In this document: positions 17,441-24,440 of the stretch, in pieces
Layout of the letters: every line of letters starts with the position of its first letter
Numbering within the stretch: the stretch's first letter is position 1
IMG/VR virus record: IMGVR_UViG_3300019360_000016
Span: 1-51,381 of that record
DNA from: a virus
Reading direction: 5' to 3' (one strand)
DNA: 51,381 nt
Program-made: the position numbers and the translations under genes
The notes under the pieces: model-generated
What the model was told of the DNA's origin: nothing
Database searches by the model: none
What the model saw: the letters and a program-made list of their open reading frames with translations, nothing else

Positions 17441-17475
17441 AAAAAAAAAACCCCCCGGAGGGCTAGTCCGGGGGG
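17441..17475 (-). terminator. Strong intrinsic terminator or attenuator
   Basis: On the minus strand, a perfect 9-bp stem CCCCCCGGA/TCCGGGGGG (loop of seven) is followed by ten T. It sits between the 17484-17822 stop and the ribosome site of the next gene, leaving no room for a promoter. Confidence 0.88.
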
Positions 17476-17483
17476 CACACCAC

Positions 17484-17822
17484 TCACTCCCACTGCCCAG
17501 CTTTTCCGCCGGATTTTCTCTCGCTGGCCGCGGCGAGATAGAGCCTGAACGCCATGCCGCTCGCTAGGCCGGGCCGAAACTTACTGCCGGCCGATATCAG
17601 CCCGTTTCGGTCGCCGGCCGGCTTGCGGGCGGCCCAGCCGTCCGGATCAGGATACCCGGATTCAGTGTCGATCTCTGCGTGTGGGATGCTGACCACACCA
17701 TCGTCGCCGCCAAGATGCAGCCGGTCCATAGCGTCCAGGGCCCCCTCCAGCACGATGATACCGGCATCCTCCGGTACGTCGATCGTCCGCATAGGTACTG
17801 GGGTTTTTGCTCTAGTGGCCAT
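17484..17822 (-). CDS. Hypothetical protein in compositionally distinct island
   Basis: 112 residues. GGGAG lies seven bases before ATG 17822. Acidic N-terminal half (VPEDAGIIVLEGALDAMDRL), Gly/Arg/Lys-rich C-terminal half. No signal, membrane segment or known motif. It is followed directly by a strong terminator. Function unknown. Confidence 0.7.
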   Translation of the reverse strand: MATRAKTPVPMRTIDVPEDAGIIVLEGALDAMDRLHLGGDDGVVSIPHAEIDTESGYPDPDGWAARKPAGDRNGLISAGSKFRPGLASGMAFRLYLAAASERKSGGKAGQWE

Positions 17823-17890
17823 TCTATGTCTCCCTGCGATCCTGTCTCGGTCGCCTACTCGGTCGGATCACGCCTAGTAGGTGTTTCGGC

Positions 17891-18028
17891 CTACACGGCC
17901 GAACGTAATTGGGCTCCTGTCTCGCGGGTGATCCGCTCGATGCAGGCATCATCCTCGATGATCGTGTCCGAAGGGTGCTCGGGCCTACTCTGACTTACCG
18001 GGCAGAGTGACGAGCCCGTGTGCCGCAC
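17891..18028 (-). CDS. Possible small protein, uncertain
   Basis: A 45-codon frame from GTG 18028 that overlaps the end of the zinc-ribbon gene and fills most of the gap to the next gene. The C-terminal part (DTIIEDDACIERITRETGAQ) has normal protein composition, but no clear ribosome site is visible. May be chance. Confidence 0.3.
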   Translation of the reverse strand: MRHTGSSLCPVSQSRPEHPSDTIIEDDACIERITRETGAQLRSAV

Positions 18029-18248
18029 TCACTCTGAGCACGAGATCTGCGACGATCTTCCGCAGGGCGTGGCCGTCCTCACACACGGTCCCACACGCCG
18101 GATCGCCACACTCCCAGAGCGGAGCGGCCGGGATGGTCAGCGTCAATGTCCCTAGTGGCCCCGTAACCGTATGCTCGTGGACATAGGATAGTGGTAGGAG
18201 CATTTGTCGGCCGCATGCCGGGCATTTTTCGCCGCGTCGTCTAGCCAT
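17985..18248 (-). CDS. Small zinc-ribbon protein (YgiT/MqsA N-terminal-like pattern)
   Basis: 87 residues from ATG 18248 with AAAGGA upstream. Four main cysteines: CPAC near residues 9-12 and CGDPACGTVC near 47-56, with a beta hairpin between them (GPLGTLTLTIPAAPLWECGD), then a helix. The spacing resembles YgiT-type zinc fingers of MqsA antitoxins, but no helix-turn-helix follows and no toxin partner is adjacent. Probably a small nucleic-acid or protein-binding zinc ribbon. Confidence 0.7.
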   Translation of the reverse strand: MARRRGEKCPACGRQMLLPLSYVHEHTVTGPLGTLTLTIPAAPLWECGDPACGTVCEDGHALRKIVADLVLRVSAAHGLVTLPGKSE

Positions 18249-18333
18249 GAGTGTTTTCCTTTGCCTTAGGGGGGCGGCCAATTCCGCCCACATAAGTCGT
18301 ACACTGTGTCAATTCAGTGACTCCGGCCGCCTC

Positions 18334-18714
18334 TCACTGTCTCCCGTTTTCCACACTCCCCAAAACCGGCTCACTACCCCCGCGTGTAACCCCCGACTTG
18401 TCGTCGAAACGGCGAGCGGCTTCCCGAATGAACCGCCTCATTGCATCCCGATCCAGAATGGTAGTCATTTGGAACAACTGATCGCCCCGGCGGACAATTT
18501 CCTCAAAACAAGCCCTTTGGAGAGCATCAGTGTCACGCTCTGAAATCAAATCCTCACGGGCGGCAATAAATATCGCCCCCAACGGGCACACACGCACCAA
18601 CCGTCGTGGCTTCAACTCCCACTCATACAGCATGACCGGGTTCTGTACACGCTCCCAGCCCCGCTCATCCAACAATCCACATACCACTTCCGCACTACCC
18701 ACAATGCTTGTCAT
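18334..18714 (-). CDS. Hypothetical early protein
   Basis: 126 residues from ATG 18714, preceded by TGAGGAGTGTA, the ribosome-site string shared with genes at 19898 and 20700. The frame is open to ATG 18816, which overlaps the previous stop as ATGA, so a longer 160-residue form is possible. A central VRVCPLGAIFIAAREDL recalls, loosely, the C-x-G-Q-L-I-P-D core of the paralogues upstream; relationship unproven. C-terminal half helical and charged. Confidence 0.65.
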   Translation of the reverse strand: MTSIVGSAEVVCGLLDERGWERVQNPVMLYEWELKPRRLVRVCPLGAIFIAAREDLISERDTDALQRACFEEIVRRGDQLFQMTTILDRDAMRRFIREAARRFDDKSGVTRGGSEPVLGSVENGRQ

Positions 18715-18812
18715 AAGGGTACACTCCTCACTGTTCCGGGCCCAACTACACGCAACATGCTCTTTGTGCTGCTGAATGGCCCGTCCCTGCAATCCCACCA
18801 CAAACGCCCCCA

Positions 18813-18944
18813 TCATCGCATACCGGGGAGCGTTGGAGCGAGGACCGTTTCCACGTATTCCGCCAACATCCTCGCCATGTCCACAAACATCATCGAACCC
18901 CTAGCCCGAATTATAGTGCGATCATTCATAATCTCCGTCGTCAT
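18813..18944 (-). CDS. Small early protein (43 aa)
   Basis: ATG 18944 with AAAGGAG upstream; product starts MTTEIMNDRTIIRARGSMMF and forms one amphipathic helix rich in Met. Stop overlaps the next possible start. Too short for family assignment; ribosome site and tight spacing support it. Confidence 0.6.
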   Translation of the reverse strand: MTTEIMNDRTIIRARGSMMFVDMARMLAEYVETVLAPTLPGMR

Positions 18945-18957
18945 GGTACTACTCCTT

Positions 18958-19020
18958 TTACCACAATCCAAAAAACGTAATCAACACACACCACAACCAC
19001 ACCTTCCGTGAATTACCCAT
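18958..19020 (-). CDS. Membrane micropeptide (20 aa)
   Basis: ATG 19020 with AAAGGA nine bases upstream. The whole product is MGNSRKVWLWCVLITFFGLW: a basic start and a single hydrophobic helix. Its stop abuts the ribosome site of the next gene. Probably a cytoplasmic-membrane peptide. Confidence 0.5.
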   Translation of the reverse strand: MGNSRKVWLWCVLITFFGLW

Positions 19021-19040
19021 GAGCACATTCCTTTATGCCC

Positions 19041-19445
19041 TCATTCCTTGTTCAGTATCGTCATCCGTTGACCAATGACGGTTGGTCCGCACCACGAATT
19101 ATAGGAAAACCGTATTCCCTCCAACTGCACTTTCACAATCTCGACAGGCCGTGTAATTTCTGCCCCGATTCGCCCCATCTCCACGACAGCGGACTCCTTG
19201 GCGGCATAGCCATGAAACCCACACAACACCATTTTCCGGCCATCCTCCCGCATCAGCCGTCGTCCGTAAATATCACTCAGCGTACAACCCCTTTCGGCCA
19301 CCCTTGTCTCCCCTGGCCCCATCGGAGTCCCCACCCCATACAAAGGGATGAAACTACACCACCCGATCGCCCACCCCATCACCTTCCAACACTCTACCGG
19401 GTCTGGCCCCTCCCACAACTCAAGATCATTGAGTAACACACACAT
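19041..19445 (-). CDS. Hypothetical early protein (134 aa)
   Basis: Start MCVLLNDLELWEGPDPVECW; GAGGAA precedes ATG 19445. Mixed alpha/beta, several Trp and Cys, with PLYGVGTPMGPGETRVAERG in the middle. Soluble, no recognised motif. Lies between micropeptide genes and the first GQLIPD paralogue. Confidence 0.7.
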   Translation of the reverse strand: MCVLLNDLELWEGPDPVECWKVMGWAIGWCSFIPLYGVGTPMGPGETRVAERGCTLSDIYGRRLMREDGRKMVLCGFHGYAAKESAVVEMGRIGAEITRPVEIVKVQLEGIRFSYNSWCGPTVIGQRMTILNKE

Positions 19446-19457
19446 AAGGGTTGTTCC

Positions 19458-19898
19458 TCACTCCGCCTCGAACGCCCTTAACCCATAGATGGCCGCAACC
19501 GCTCTCGACAAATGACGAACATAGGCCCGGTATGTCTCCGGCTCCGCCCCCAAATCCTCCACCATGTCATGTAGGCGGTTTTGGAGAAAATCCAAGAAGT
19601 ACGCATCCGTCGTGTCTTGCATCCCTAACTCTCTCCTCAACGCCGAATGTAGCATCAAGATTTCGGCGAACGGCTTGTTCTCCATATCCGGCGAGTAAAG
19701 GTCGTCGGGAATTAACTGTCCAGCCGCACACCGAGTCCCATTTGGTCCTCGATACATACATCGAATGTTGTGGTTCAAAGCCATTGTCGCTCGACACCCC
19801 TGCTGCAACAGTCCATCCCTCACAGTTTGCAACCATCCCGACCACCGCTTGGCCCGTTTTGGCGTCAACCTCACATAAAACGTATCCATCGAATCCAT
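19458..19898 (-). CDS. GQLIPD-family phage protein, copy 1
   Basis: 146 residues from ATG 19898 (TGAGGAGTGCA upstream). Shares with 20251-20700 and 22006-22458 the layout: RWxGWLQTVRDGLLQQG near the start, a CMYRGPNGTRCAAGQLIPDD core, LYSPDMEN, and FLDFLQNRLHDMVED near the C terminus. The two core cysteines could bind metal. The same core (CxYRxPxGxKCAxGxLIPD) is familiar from uncharacterised phage and bacterial proteins. Function unknown. Confidence 0.8.
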   Translation of the reverse strand: MDSMDTFYVRLTPKRAKRWSGWLQTVRDGLLQQGCRATMALNHNIRCMYRGPNGTRCAAGQLIPDDLYSPDMENKPFAEILMLHSALRRELGMQDTTDAYFLDFLQNRLHDMVEDLGAEPETYRAYVRHLSRAVAAIYGLRAFEAE

Positions 19899-19930
19899 TG
19901 TTGTGCACTCCTCAAATTGTGTCACCAACC

Positions 19931-20032
19931 TCAAAACAGCGGCAACCCGTAACTCAGTACCACCACCGCATAAAACACAATCACCATCAACCCCGCCGCC
20001 CACATCACATCATTTAACACTCTCTTAGTCAT
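19931..20032 (-). CDS. Membrane micropeptide (33 aa), KRVL type
   Basis: ATG 20032 with AAGGAG upstream, overlapping the previous stop as ATGA. Starts MTKRVLNDVMWAAGLMVIVF and continues hydrophobic: one membrane helix. Its MxKRVL start resembles the 20178-20261 peptide (MSVKRVL), suggesting duplication. Confidence 0.6.
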   Translation of the reverse strand: MTKRVLNDVMWAAGLMVIVFYAVVVLSYGLPLF

Positions 20033-20181
20033 GTCATTCTCCTTTTTCGTCCCACCGAAGTCACCTTTACCGGTCTCCACACACCAAGTGTCCGTCCCTC
20101 AACCTCACAGCAGTAGGCGGAACTCTCCACCCATTTCTTGGGAAACTGAAGCTCCACACTCGGAAACGGATACCTCCTCAT
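20029..20181 (-). CDS. Small early protein (50 aa)
   Basis: ATG 20181 overlaps the previous stop as ATGA, and its own stop overlaps the next start in the same way. Starts MRRYPFPSVELQFPKKWVES; basic C terminus SVGRKRRMT. Soluble, two adjacent Cys. Function unknown. Confidence 0.55.
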   Translation of the reverse strand: MRRYPFPSVELQFPKKWVESSAYCCEVEGRTLGVWRPVKVTSVGRKRRMT

Positions 20182-20261
20182 ACACACCCCACAATCATCG
20201 TAACCATGAGGATCACCCCCACACCACAAATGACACCAAGCAACACTCTCTTAACCGACAT
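20178..20261 (-). CDS. Membrane micropeptide (27 aa), KRVL type
   Basis: ATG 20261 with GGAG upstream, inside the 3' end of the paralogue gene. MSVKRVLLGVICGVGVILMV and a further hydrophobic stretch: one membrane helix with a basic N terminus. Stop overlaps the next start as ATGA. Confidence 0.6.
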   Translation of the reverse strand: MSVKRVLLGVICGVGVILMVTMIVGCV

Positions 20262-20700
20262 TCGGAAAATACTCCTCTCTAGCCCCAATCTCTAAATCAT
20301 AAACCGCAGCTAACATCCGGCCAGCGGCGTATACACACTCCCGGAATACCACTCCCTCCGCTCTCGTCAATCCATCATGGAGAGGATTTTGGAGGAGGAT
20401 CAGAAACGAGAGGTCCAAATTATCCTTGGCCCCTAAATGCGTAGCCACAGCGGGCCACCTAGTGAATAGGCCACTAAAGAACTCGTTCTCCATTTCCGGA
20501 CGGTAGAGATGGTCCGGAATTAACTGCCCAATACCACACTTACGACCATCCGCAGTGCGATACCGACAACTAATCCCATCATGTGCACTCCTGCCTTGGG
20601 CAATCAATCCCCTAATGATTTGCCGAACCCATCCAGCCCACCGCTCTCGCCGTTCCAAACACAAACACACATGCAATGATTCGACTGGTTCCGTTTCCAT
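20251..20700 (-). CDS. GQLIPD-family phage protein, copy 2
   Basis: 149 residues from ATG 20700 (TGAGGAGTGCA upstream). RWAGWVRQIIRGLIAQG, CRYRTADGRKCGIGQLIPDH, LYRPEMEN and FLILLQNPLHDGL align with copies 1 and 3. An intrinsic terminator ends only a few bases before its ribosome site, so its expression may depend on readthrough. Confidence 0.8.
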   Translation of the reverse strand: METEPVESLHVCLCLERRERWAGWVRQIIRGLIAQGRSAHDGISCRYRTADGRKCGIGQLIPDHLYRPEMENEFFSGLFTRWPAVATHLGAKDNLDLSFLILLQNPLHDGLTRAEGVVFRECVYAAGRMLAAVYDLEIGAREEYFPNVG

Positions 20701-20715
20701 GATGCACTCCTCATG

Positions 20716-20761
20716 TACAAAAACAAACCCGGAGAGGGAATCTGACTAAGCCCCCTCCGGG
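20716..20761 (-). terminator. Intrinsic terminator or attenuator after the PKD gene
   Basis: On the minus strand, CCCGGAGGGGG and CCCTCTCCGGG pair (11 positions, one mismatch) and are followed by TTTGTTTTTGT. It lies between the PKD-protein stop and the start of GQLIPD copy 2. Confidence 0.75.
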
Positions 20762-20788
20762 TCTCACCGTAACAGCAACTCGTCACCA

Positions 20789-22006
20789 CTAGCCCAGAAT
20801 AGTTACCGGGCGTTCGTACTCATCCAACAGCACCCCCACCCGGAAAATGCGATACCTCACTTGGTACACACCCGGAGCCGCATACAAGTGCCGTTTCTCA
20901 CACCTAGTTTCCTCCGAGTACACCGAACATGACCCTGACACATTCCCGTCGCCCCACCAAATCTCGAACCGATCCGGCTCAGGACCGCCACCCGGCACTC
21001 CCGCCCACTCTGTCCAGGGCTGCAACCACACGTAGGTCCCGAGCGGAATCGGGTAAGCATCGGTGTTTACCCGCACACCGCCCCTACTCAGAATGAACCC
21101 CGCCCACGGAGCGGTGAAAACCGGAGCACCCGTATTGCACGGCGTGTACCCCCCCGACGGAGGCCCTTCATCCACAAGCAACGTTTGTGTAACCTTGGTG
21201 GAGCGGCCCAAATCATCACTCACAGTGATGTGTCGCAGAAACGTCTTCCGGTTTCGCAGCCCTCCCGTATCCGCCGTCATGCGGGGCTGGTACAACCACC
21301 GCTGCCCGAACTCCGCCCCGGACGTAAGGCCATTAAACACCCGAATCGGTGATTCCCCATCACACGGCTTGAATCCGATGTTAACCACCGCCCTCATCAA
21401 CTTATCTTCGGGGTCGAAGGGCGTGAATCGAAAATCGCTACCTTGACTCAGACCCCACCATCCCACCGCCACATCCCAATCGAGTGCTTCAGTCCCAGTA
21501 GGGAGTAATGGGCCGTAACTCGTCGCCACCACACTCGGAGACTCATTCCACAACTCCGAAGGGTTGGGGTTCGGGGCCACCGTCACCCGGAACAACAAAT
21601 GCTCCGATCGTCTCCCCCACCCATCTTGGCAACATGTGGCGGTGTATGTTCCCGGTTGGTGGTAGTTGTAGGTGAAAACCGGGTTAGCATTGGGCGTCTG
21701 GTTCCCCACCGAAGCGGCATTGGTCATGGGATCCGTGTCCCCCGAACTCATCGTCCACCGATCGGGTTGACTCGTAATGATCGTCCGACAGGAATCCGCA
21801 AAGTCGAACGTAAACGGCATACCCTGCACTGCACTCAACCGCAGAATCGGCAACGGTCGTGCCGTTTGAGCCGGGTAATCCACGCCCCACACACAGGAAA
21901 ACGGATCATTCGTGATCTGTAACTGCTGCGGCGGCACTCCCTGCGGTAGCGGCGGTCCCGCTTGTGCCATCACCCCCATAAGTACTCCCACAATTCTTGT
22001 ATTCAT
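20789..22006 (-). CDS. Secreted PKD-fold protein encoded in the early block
   Basis: 405 residues from ATG 22006 (GGAG upstream; overlaps the previous stop as TGATG). Residues 1-16 form a signal peptide with a signal peptidase I site after AQA. The mature protein is beta-rich with at least two PKD/Ig-like modules: PVFTYNYHQPGTYTATC (near 110-130) and a C-terminal WWGDGNVSG followed by HLYAAPGVYQVRYRIF. Several Cys suggest disulphides. PKD domains bind proteins or sugars at cell surfaces. An exported early protein could block superinfection or alter the envelope; a virion role is also possible. Confidence 0.8.
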   Translation of the reverse strand: MNTRIVGVLMGVMAQAGPPLPQGVPPQQLQITNDPFSCVWGVDYPAQTARPLPILRLSAVQGMPFTFDFADSCRTIITSQPDRWTMSSGDTDPMTNAASVGNQTPNANPVFTYNYHQPGTYTATCCQDGWGRRSEHLLFRVTVAPNPNPSELWNESPSVVATSYGPLLPTGTEALDWDVAVGWWGLSQGSDFRFTPFDPEDKLMRAVVNIGFKPCDGESPIRVFNGLTSGAEFGQRWLYQPRMTADTGGLRNRKTFLRHITVSDDLGRSTKVTQTLLVDEGPPSGGYTPCNTGAPVFTAPWAGFILSRGGVRVNTDAYPIPLGTYVWLQPWTEWAGVPGGGPEPDRFEIWWGDGNVSGSCSVYSEETRCEKRHLYAAPGVYQVRYRIFRVGVLLDEYERPVTILG

Positions 22007-22458
22007 CACTGGTACTCCTGTAAACTGACAAACTTCACTGGTAGCCCATACACCTGAGCTACCGCAACACCCACATCGTACACCGTTTGCCGAAACTCTT
22101 TAGACCCGCAAACCGATATGGTGTCATGCAATCTCGACTGCATCATGTCCAGAAACGTCGTGTCCTGTTCGGTTTTACACCCCAACGCCGTTTTCACTTC
22201 GGGCCAAAGACACAAGACGTTAGCTATTGATTGGCCTTCCATTTGCCCACTATACAGGTGGTCTGGAATGAGTTGTCCGGCGGCACATTTATTGTTGCCT
22301 GCCCGGTAATAACATCGTCGAACCCCGAAATCATCCTCGCCCAACGCTGGTCGTCTTTGGTGGAGCAACCCATTCACCATATTCGTCAACCATCCACCCC
22401 ACCGAACCTTCGTCTCTGCATCCGGAATCAATCCGGCCAATCCCGCCGTGTGATCCAT
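22006..22458 (-). CDS. GQLIPD-family phage protein, copy 3
   Basis: 150 residues from ATG 22458 with AAGGA upstream. RWGGWLTNMVNGLLHQ, CYYRAGNNKCAAGQLIPDH, LYSGQMEGQ and FLDMMQSRLHDTI match copies 1 and 2. It is the first of the three to be transcribed, just after the 269-residue gene. Confidence 0.8.
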   Translation of the reverse strand: MDHTAGLAGLIPDAETKVRWGGWLTNMVNGLLHQRRPALGEDDFGVRRCYYRAGNNKCAAGQLIPDHLYSGQMEGQSIANVLCLWPEVKTALGCKTEQDTTFLDMMQSRLHDTISVCGSKEFRQTVYDVGVAVAQVYGLPVKFVSLQEYQ

Positions 22459-22511
22459 GACACTATCCTTCTGTTGAAGCCGGGTACAACTCTCCCGGTC
22501 CGAACCACCAC

Positions 22512-23321
22512 TTAACCACCTGTACCATAACAACTACCCACCACACCAAGCAGAGCGGCATGAGCGTCTGCGACTATCGGCACTAGCGGGTAAGGCTCAA
22601 TCAATCCCTTGGCCCGCAATGAATCGACATACAGGTATTGCACAGAATACAACGCGGAGGCAGAGTATATGAGTTTGGCCTCAGCTAAAGCCGTATCACT
22701 TTCCACAATGAACTGTAGCCAGTCACGAGGTGTTAGTTTTTCCCCGGTCCGAACACGGATATAAGCCGTACACAATTGATACACCAAGCTGCTCAACAAG
22801 GACTGGTCGTGGTGTCGGTGCCACGTTTCCCAGTCGAAGTTTATCGTGATCTTCTGCCACATATCCACCGTGGCCGATTCGTGGATTGCTTCGGGATGCT
22901 TTCGTGTCTTGAGCATTTTCTCAAAGTCTTGAACGTGAATCCAAGCCATTGTTCTCCAGTAGTACAGAGGGGAGGAAACATCCCAGCCCCGACCCAAGCC
23001 GAGTTTCTGTCGAGCCGGCGTGGGCATGATGTATCGGTATGGGATTCGCACCGACCCCTGGTCTTGTGGGGAATCCTGAACCATCGAGTTGTAAACGGCG
23101 GGACTGTGATCCGGATTGTATCCCTGTTTCCCCGTCTCCCTCTGGAACATCTCCCACAACATCGTCGGCCAATACTCCTCACATAGCTTCCAAGAGGAGG
23201 TGATGTTCCGTGCCGCCAACCATTCCCGCCACCCCGACACAAGTAGGCCCCGCTTCGTCCCATCCGAATGGGCTTGGTCCAATCGTCGGATGTGGAACAA
23301 GTAGATAATATCACTGGTCAT
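22512..23321 (-). CDS. Hypothetical protein downstream of the conjugation cassette
   Basis: 269 residues from ATG 23321, with GGAG upstream and an ATGA overlap with the previous gene. Trp/Tyr/His-rich and mainly helical (SGWREWLAARNITSSWKLCE; WETWHRHHDQSLLSSLVYQL). No motif recognised. It continues the overlapping chain that begins with the ubiquitin-like gene, so it may be a target, adaptor or unrelated passenger. Confidence 0.72.
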   Translation of the reverse strand: MTSDIIYLFHIRRLDQAHSDGTKRGLLVSGWREWLAARNITSSWKLCEEYWPTMLWEMFQRETGKQGYNPDHSPAVYNSMVQDSPQDQGSVRIPYRYIMPTPARQKLGLGRGWDVSSPLYYWRTMAWIHVQDFEKMLKTRKHPEAIHESATVDMWQKITINFDWETWHRHHDQSLLSSLVYQLCTAYIRVRTGEKLTPRDWLQFIVESDTALAEAKLIYSASALYSVQYLYVDSLRAKGLIEPYPLVPIVADAHAALLGVVGSCYGTGG

Positions 23322-23497
23322 GATTTGTTCTCCGTGTTTCGGCCTCTGATGGCCGCCACCAGGCGTTGTGCGGCCGATATCATGGCGGTATTCCCGTAAC
23401 ACCATTCCGCCAAATAGCAGGCGATATAGGTACAACACGCTTCCCGCTCCGCCTTCACCGCCTCAACAATGACGGTTTGTATCTCCTCTTGTGTCAT
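23318..23497 (-). CDS. Small helical Cys-containing protein (59 aa)
   Basis: Starts MTQEEIQTVIVEAVKAEREA; GGAG nine bases upstream; stop overlaps the next start as ATGA. A helical hairpin with CCTYIACYLAEWC in the middle, a type common among small phage proteins. Function unknown. Confidence 0.7.
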   Translation of the reverse strand: MTQEEIQTVIVEAVKAEREACCTYIACYLAEWCYGNTAMISAAQRLVAAIRGRNTENKS

Positions 23498-23508
23498 AGC
23501 ACGGTCTC

Positions 23509-23736
23509 CTACATGATGTGGTGAGCCGACCCCTTTACCACAATATCCTCGGTCGGTTGACCGGTAATCCATTCTACATACAACGCCAACGATTTTCCAG
23601 CGGCCCCCTTCGGCCAGTGGAGGTGATGTTCCAGCCGCCCCATAAACCGACCGAACTCCTTGGAGGTCATCACTCCCGTCACCGCCTTCAGGGCATCGTA
23701 CACCGCATTCCCGTCCCGCACTGAGGGTTGATACAT
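23509..23736 (-). CDS. Small protein following the E1-like gene (75 aa)
   Basis: ATG 23736 overlaps the E1-like stop as TAATG. Starts MYQPSVRDGNAVYDALKAVT and contains KSLALYVEWITGQPTED. The short phrase EWITGQ also occurs in the 28666-28878 product (QEWITGQTCP), so the two may be distant relatives. Tight coupling to the E1-like gene makes it a possible accessory of the cassette. Confidence 0.7.
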   Translation of the reverse strand: MYQPSVRDGNAVYDALKAVTGVMTSKEFGRFMGRLEHHLHWPKGAAGKSLALYVEWITGQPTEDIVVKGSAHHIM

Positions 23737-24440
23737 TATCGGTCTCCGTGCAGGGAGAACTGACACTCGGCCTCCAACATCCCATCGTGGACCTTCACCG
23801 GTAGGGCGGACCCCCTCAACCAGTGAGCGTAACACTCCACCGCCCGACTTCCCGCTTTGGCGGCGGTGTAATACGTTGCCTGAGCCGTACACGGAGCGGC
23901 GTAAGCTTTGTGTTGTGGGAACCACTCCGACAAGTAGTGGTCGTAACGTTCCTGATCGGTGATCGGAATAGTGACTCCCGTTTCCAGGCCCATCCGAGTA
24001 TCCACCAAGAATTGCGGTTTCCGTTTTCGGGCCCACAACGAGGTAACAATCAACCTCCGTGCTTCCATGTTGTCAACACACAGGAACACAGCGGCAGTGG
24101 CGGGTATCAACTTCAACCGATCCGCCGTCATCATCTCCGGCAGACACACCACCTTCACCTCCGGATTCCGGTTTCGCAGATCGTGACTCAGGGCTTGCAC
24201 CTTGGGTTGTCCCAAATCCCCATGAAACCAACCCTGGGTTCCCAAGTTCTCTAACGCCACCGTGTCTCCGTCCACCAATGTAATGCGGTTCACGCCCATT
24301 GACACAAGAAGTCGGGCGATCATGGCTCCGATTGCCCCCGTTCCAATCACCGCCACCGGGTGACTGTTCAACAGATCGGGTGGCAGCACTCCGGAAAACC
24401 GGGCCGCTCTCGCCTCAGCCAATAAGGAGGGGGCTTTCAT
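23736..24440 (-). CDS. E1-like (ThiF/UBA) activating enzyme
   Basis: 234 residues. Adenylation (Rossmann) domain: VIGTGAIGAM (nucleotide loop, G33/G35/G38), LVDGDTVALENLG (D57, D59), LGQPK (K80) and FLCVDNMEARR (D123). A candidate catalytic cysteine is C184 in APCTAQATYYTAAKAGS, the position used by small ThiF-type E1 proteins. The usual NLxRQ is NLGTQ. It would adenylate the C terminus of a ubiquitin-like protein, encoded three genes upstream. The start overlaps the JAMM gene by 26 bases, with GGAG upstream. Confidence 0.9.
   Translation of the reverse strand: MKAPSLLAEARAARFSGVLPPDLLNSHPVAVIGTGAIGAMIARLLVSMGVNRITLVDGDTVALENLGTQGWFHGDLGQPKVQALSHDLRNRNPEVKVVCLPEMMTADRLKLIPATAAVFLCVDNMEARRLIVTSLWARKRKPQFLVDTRMGLETGVTIPITDQERYDHYLSEWFPQHKAYAAPCTAQATYYTAAKAGSRAVECYAHWLRGSALPVKVHDGMLEAECQFSLHGDR

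Noticed and set aside
17419-17493. N-terminal extension of the 16801-17418 gene
   Set aside because: The 25 extra codons translate the terminator hairpin and T-run.
18300-18330. TTGACA on the minus strand near 18320 as a promoter
   Set aside because: No -10-like hexamer at 16-19 bases.
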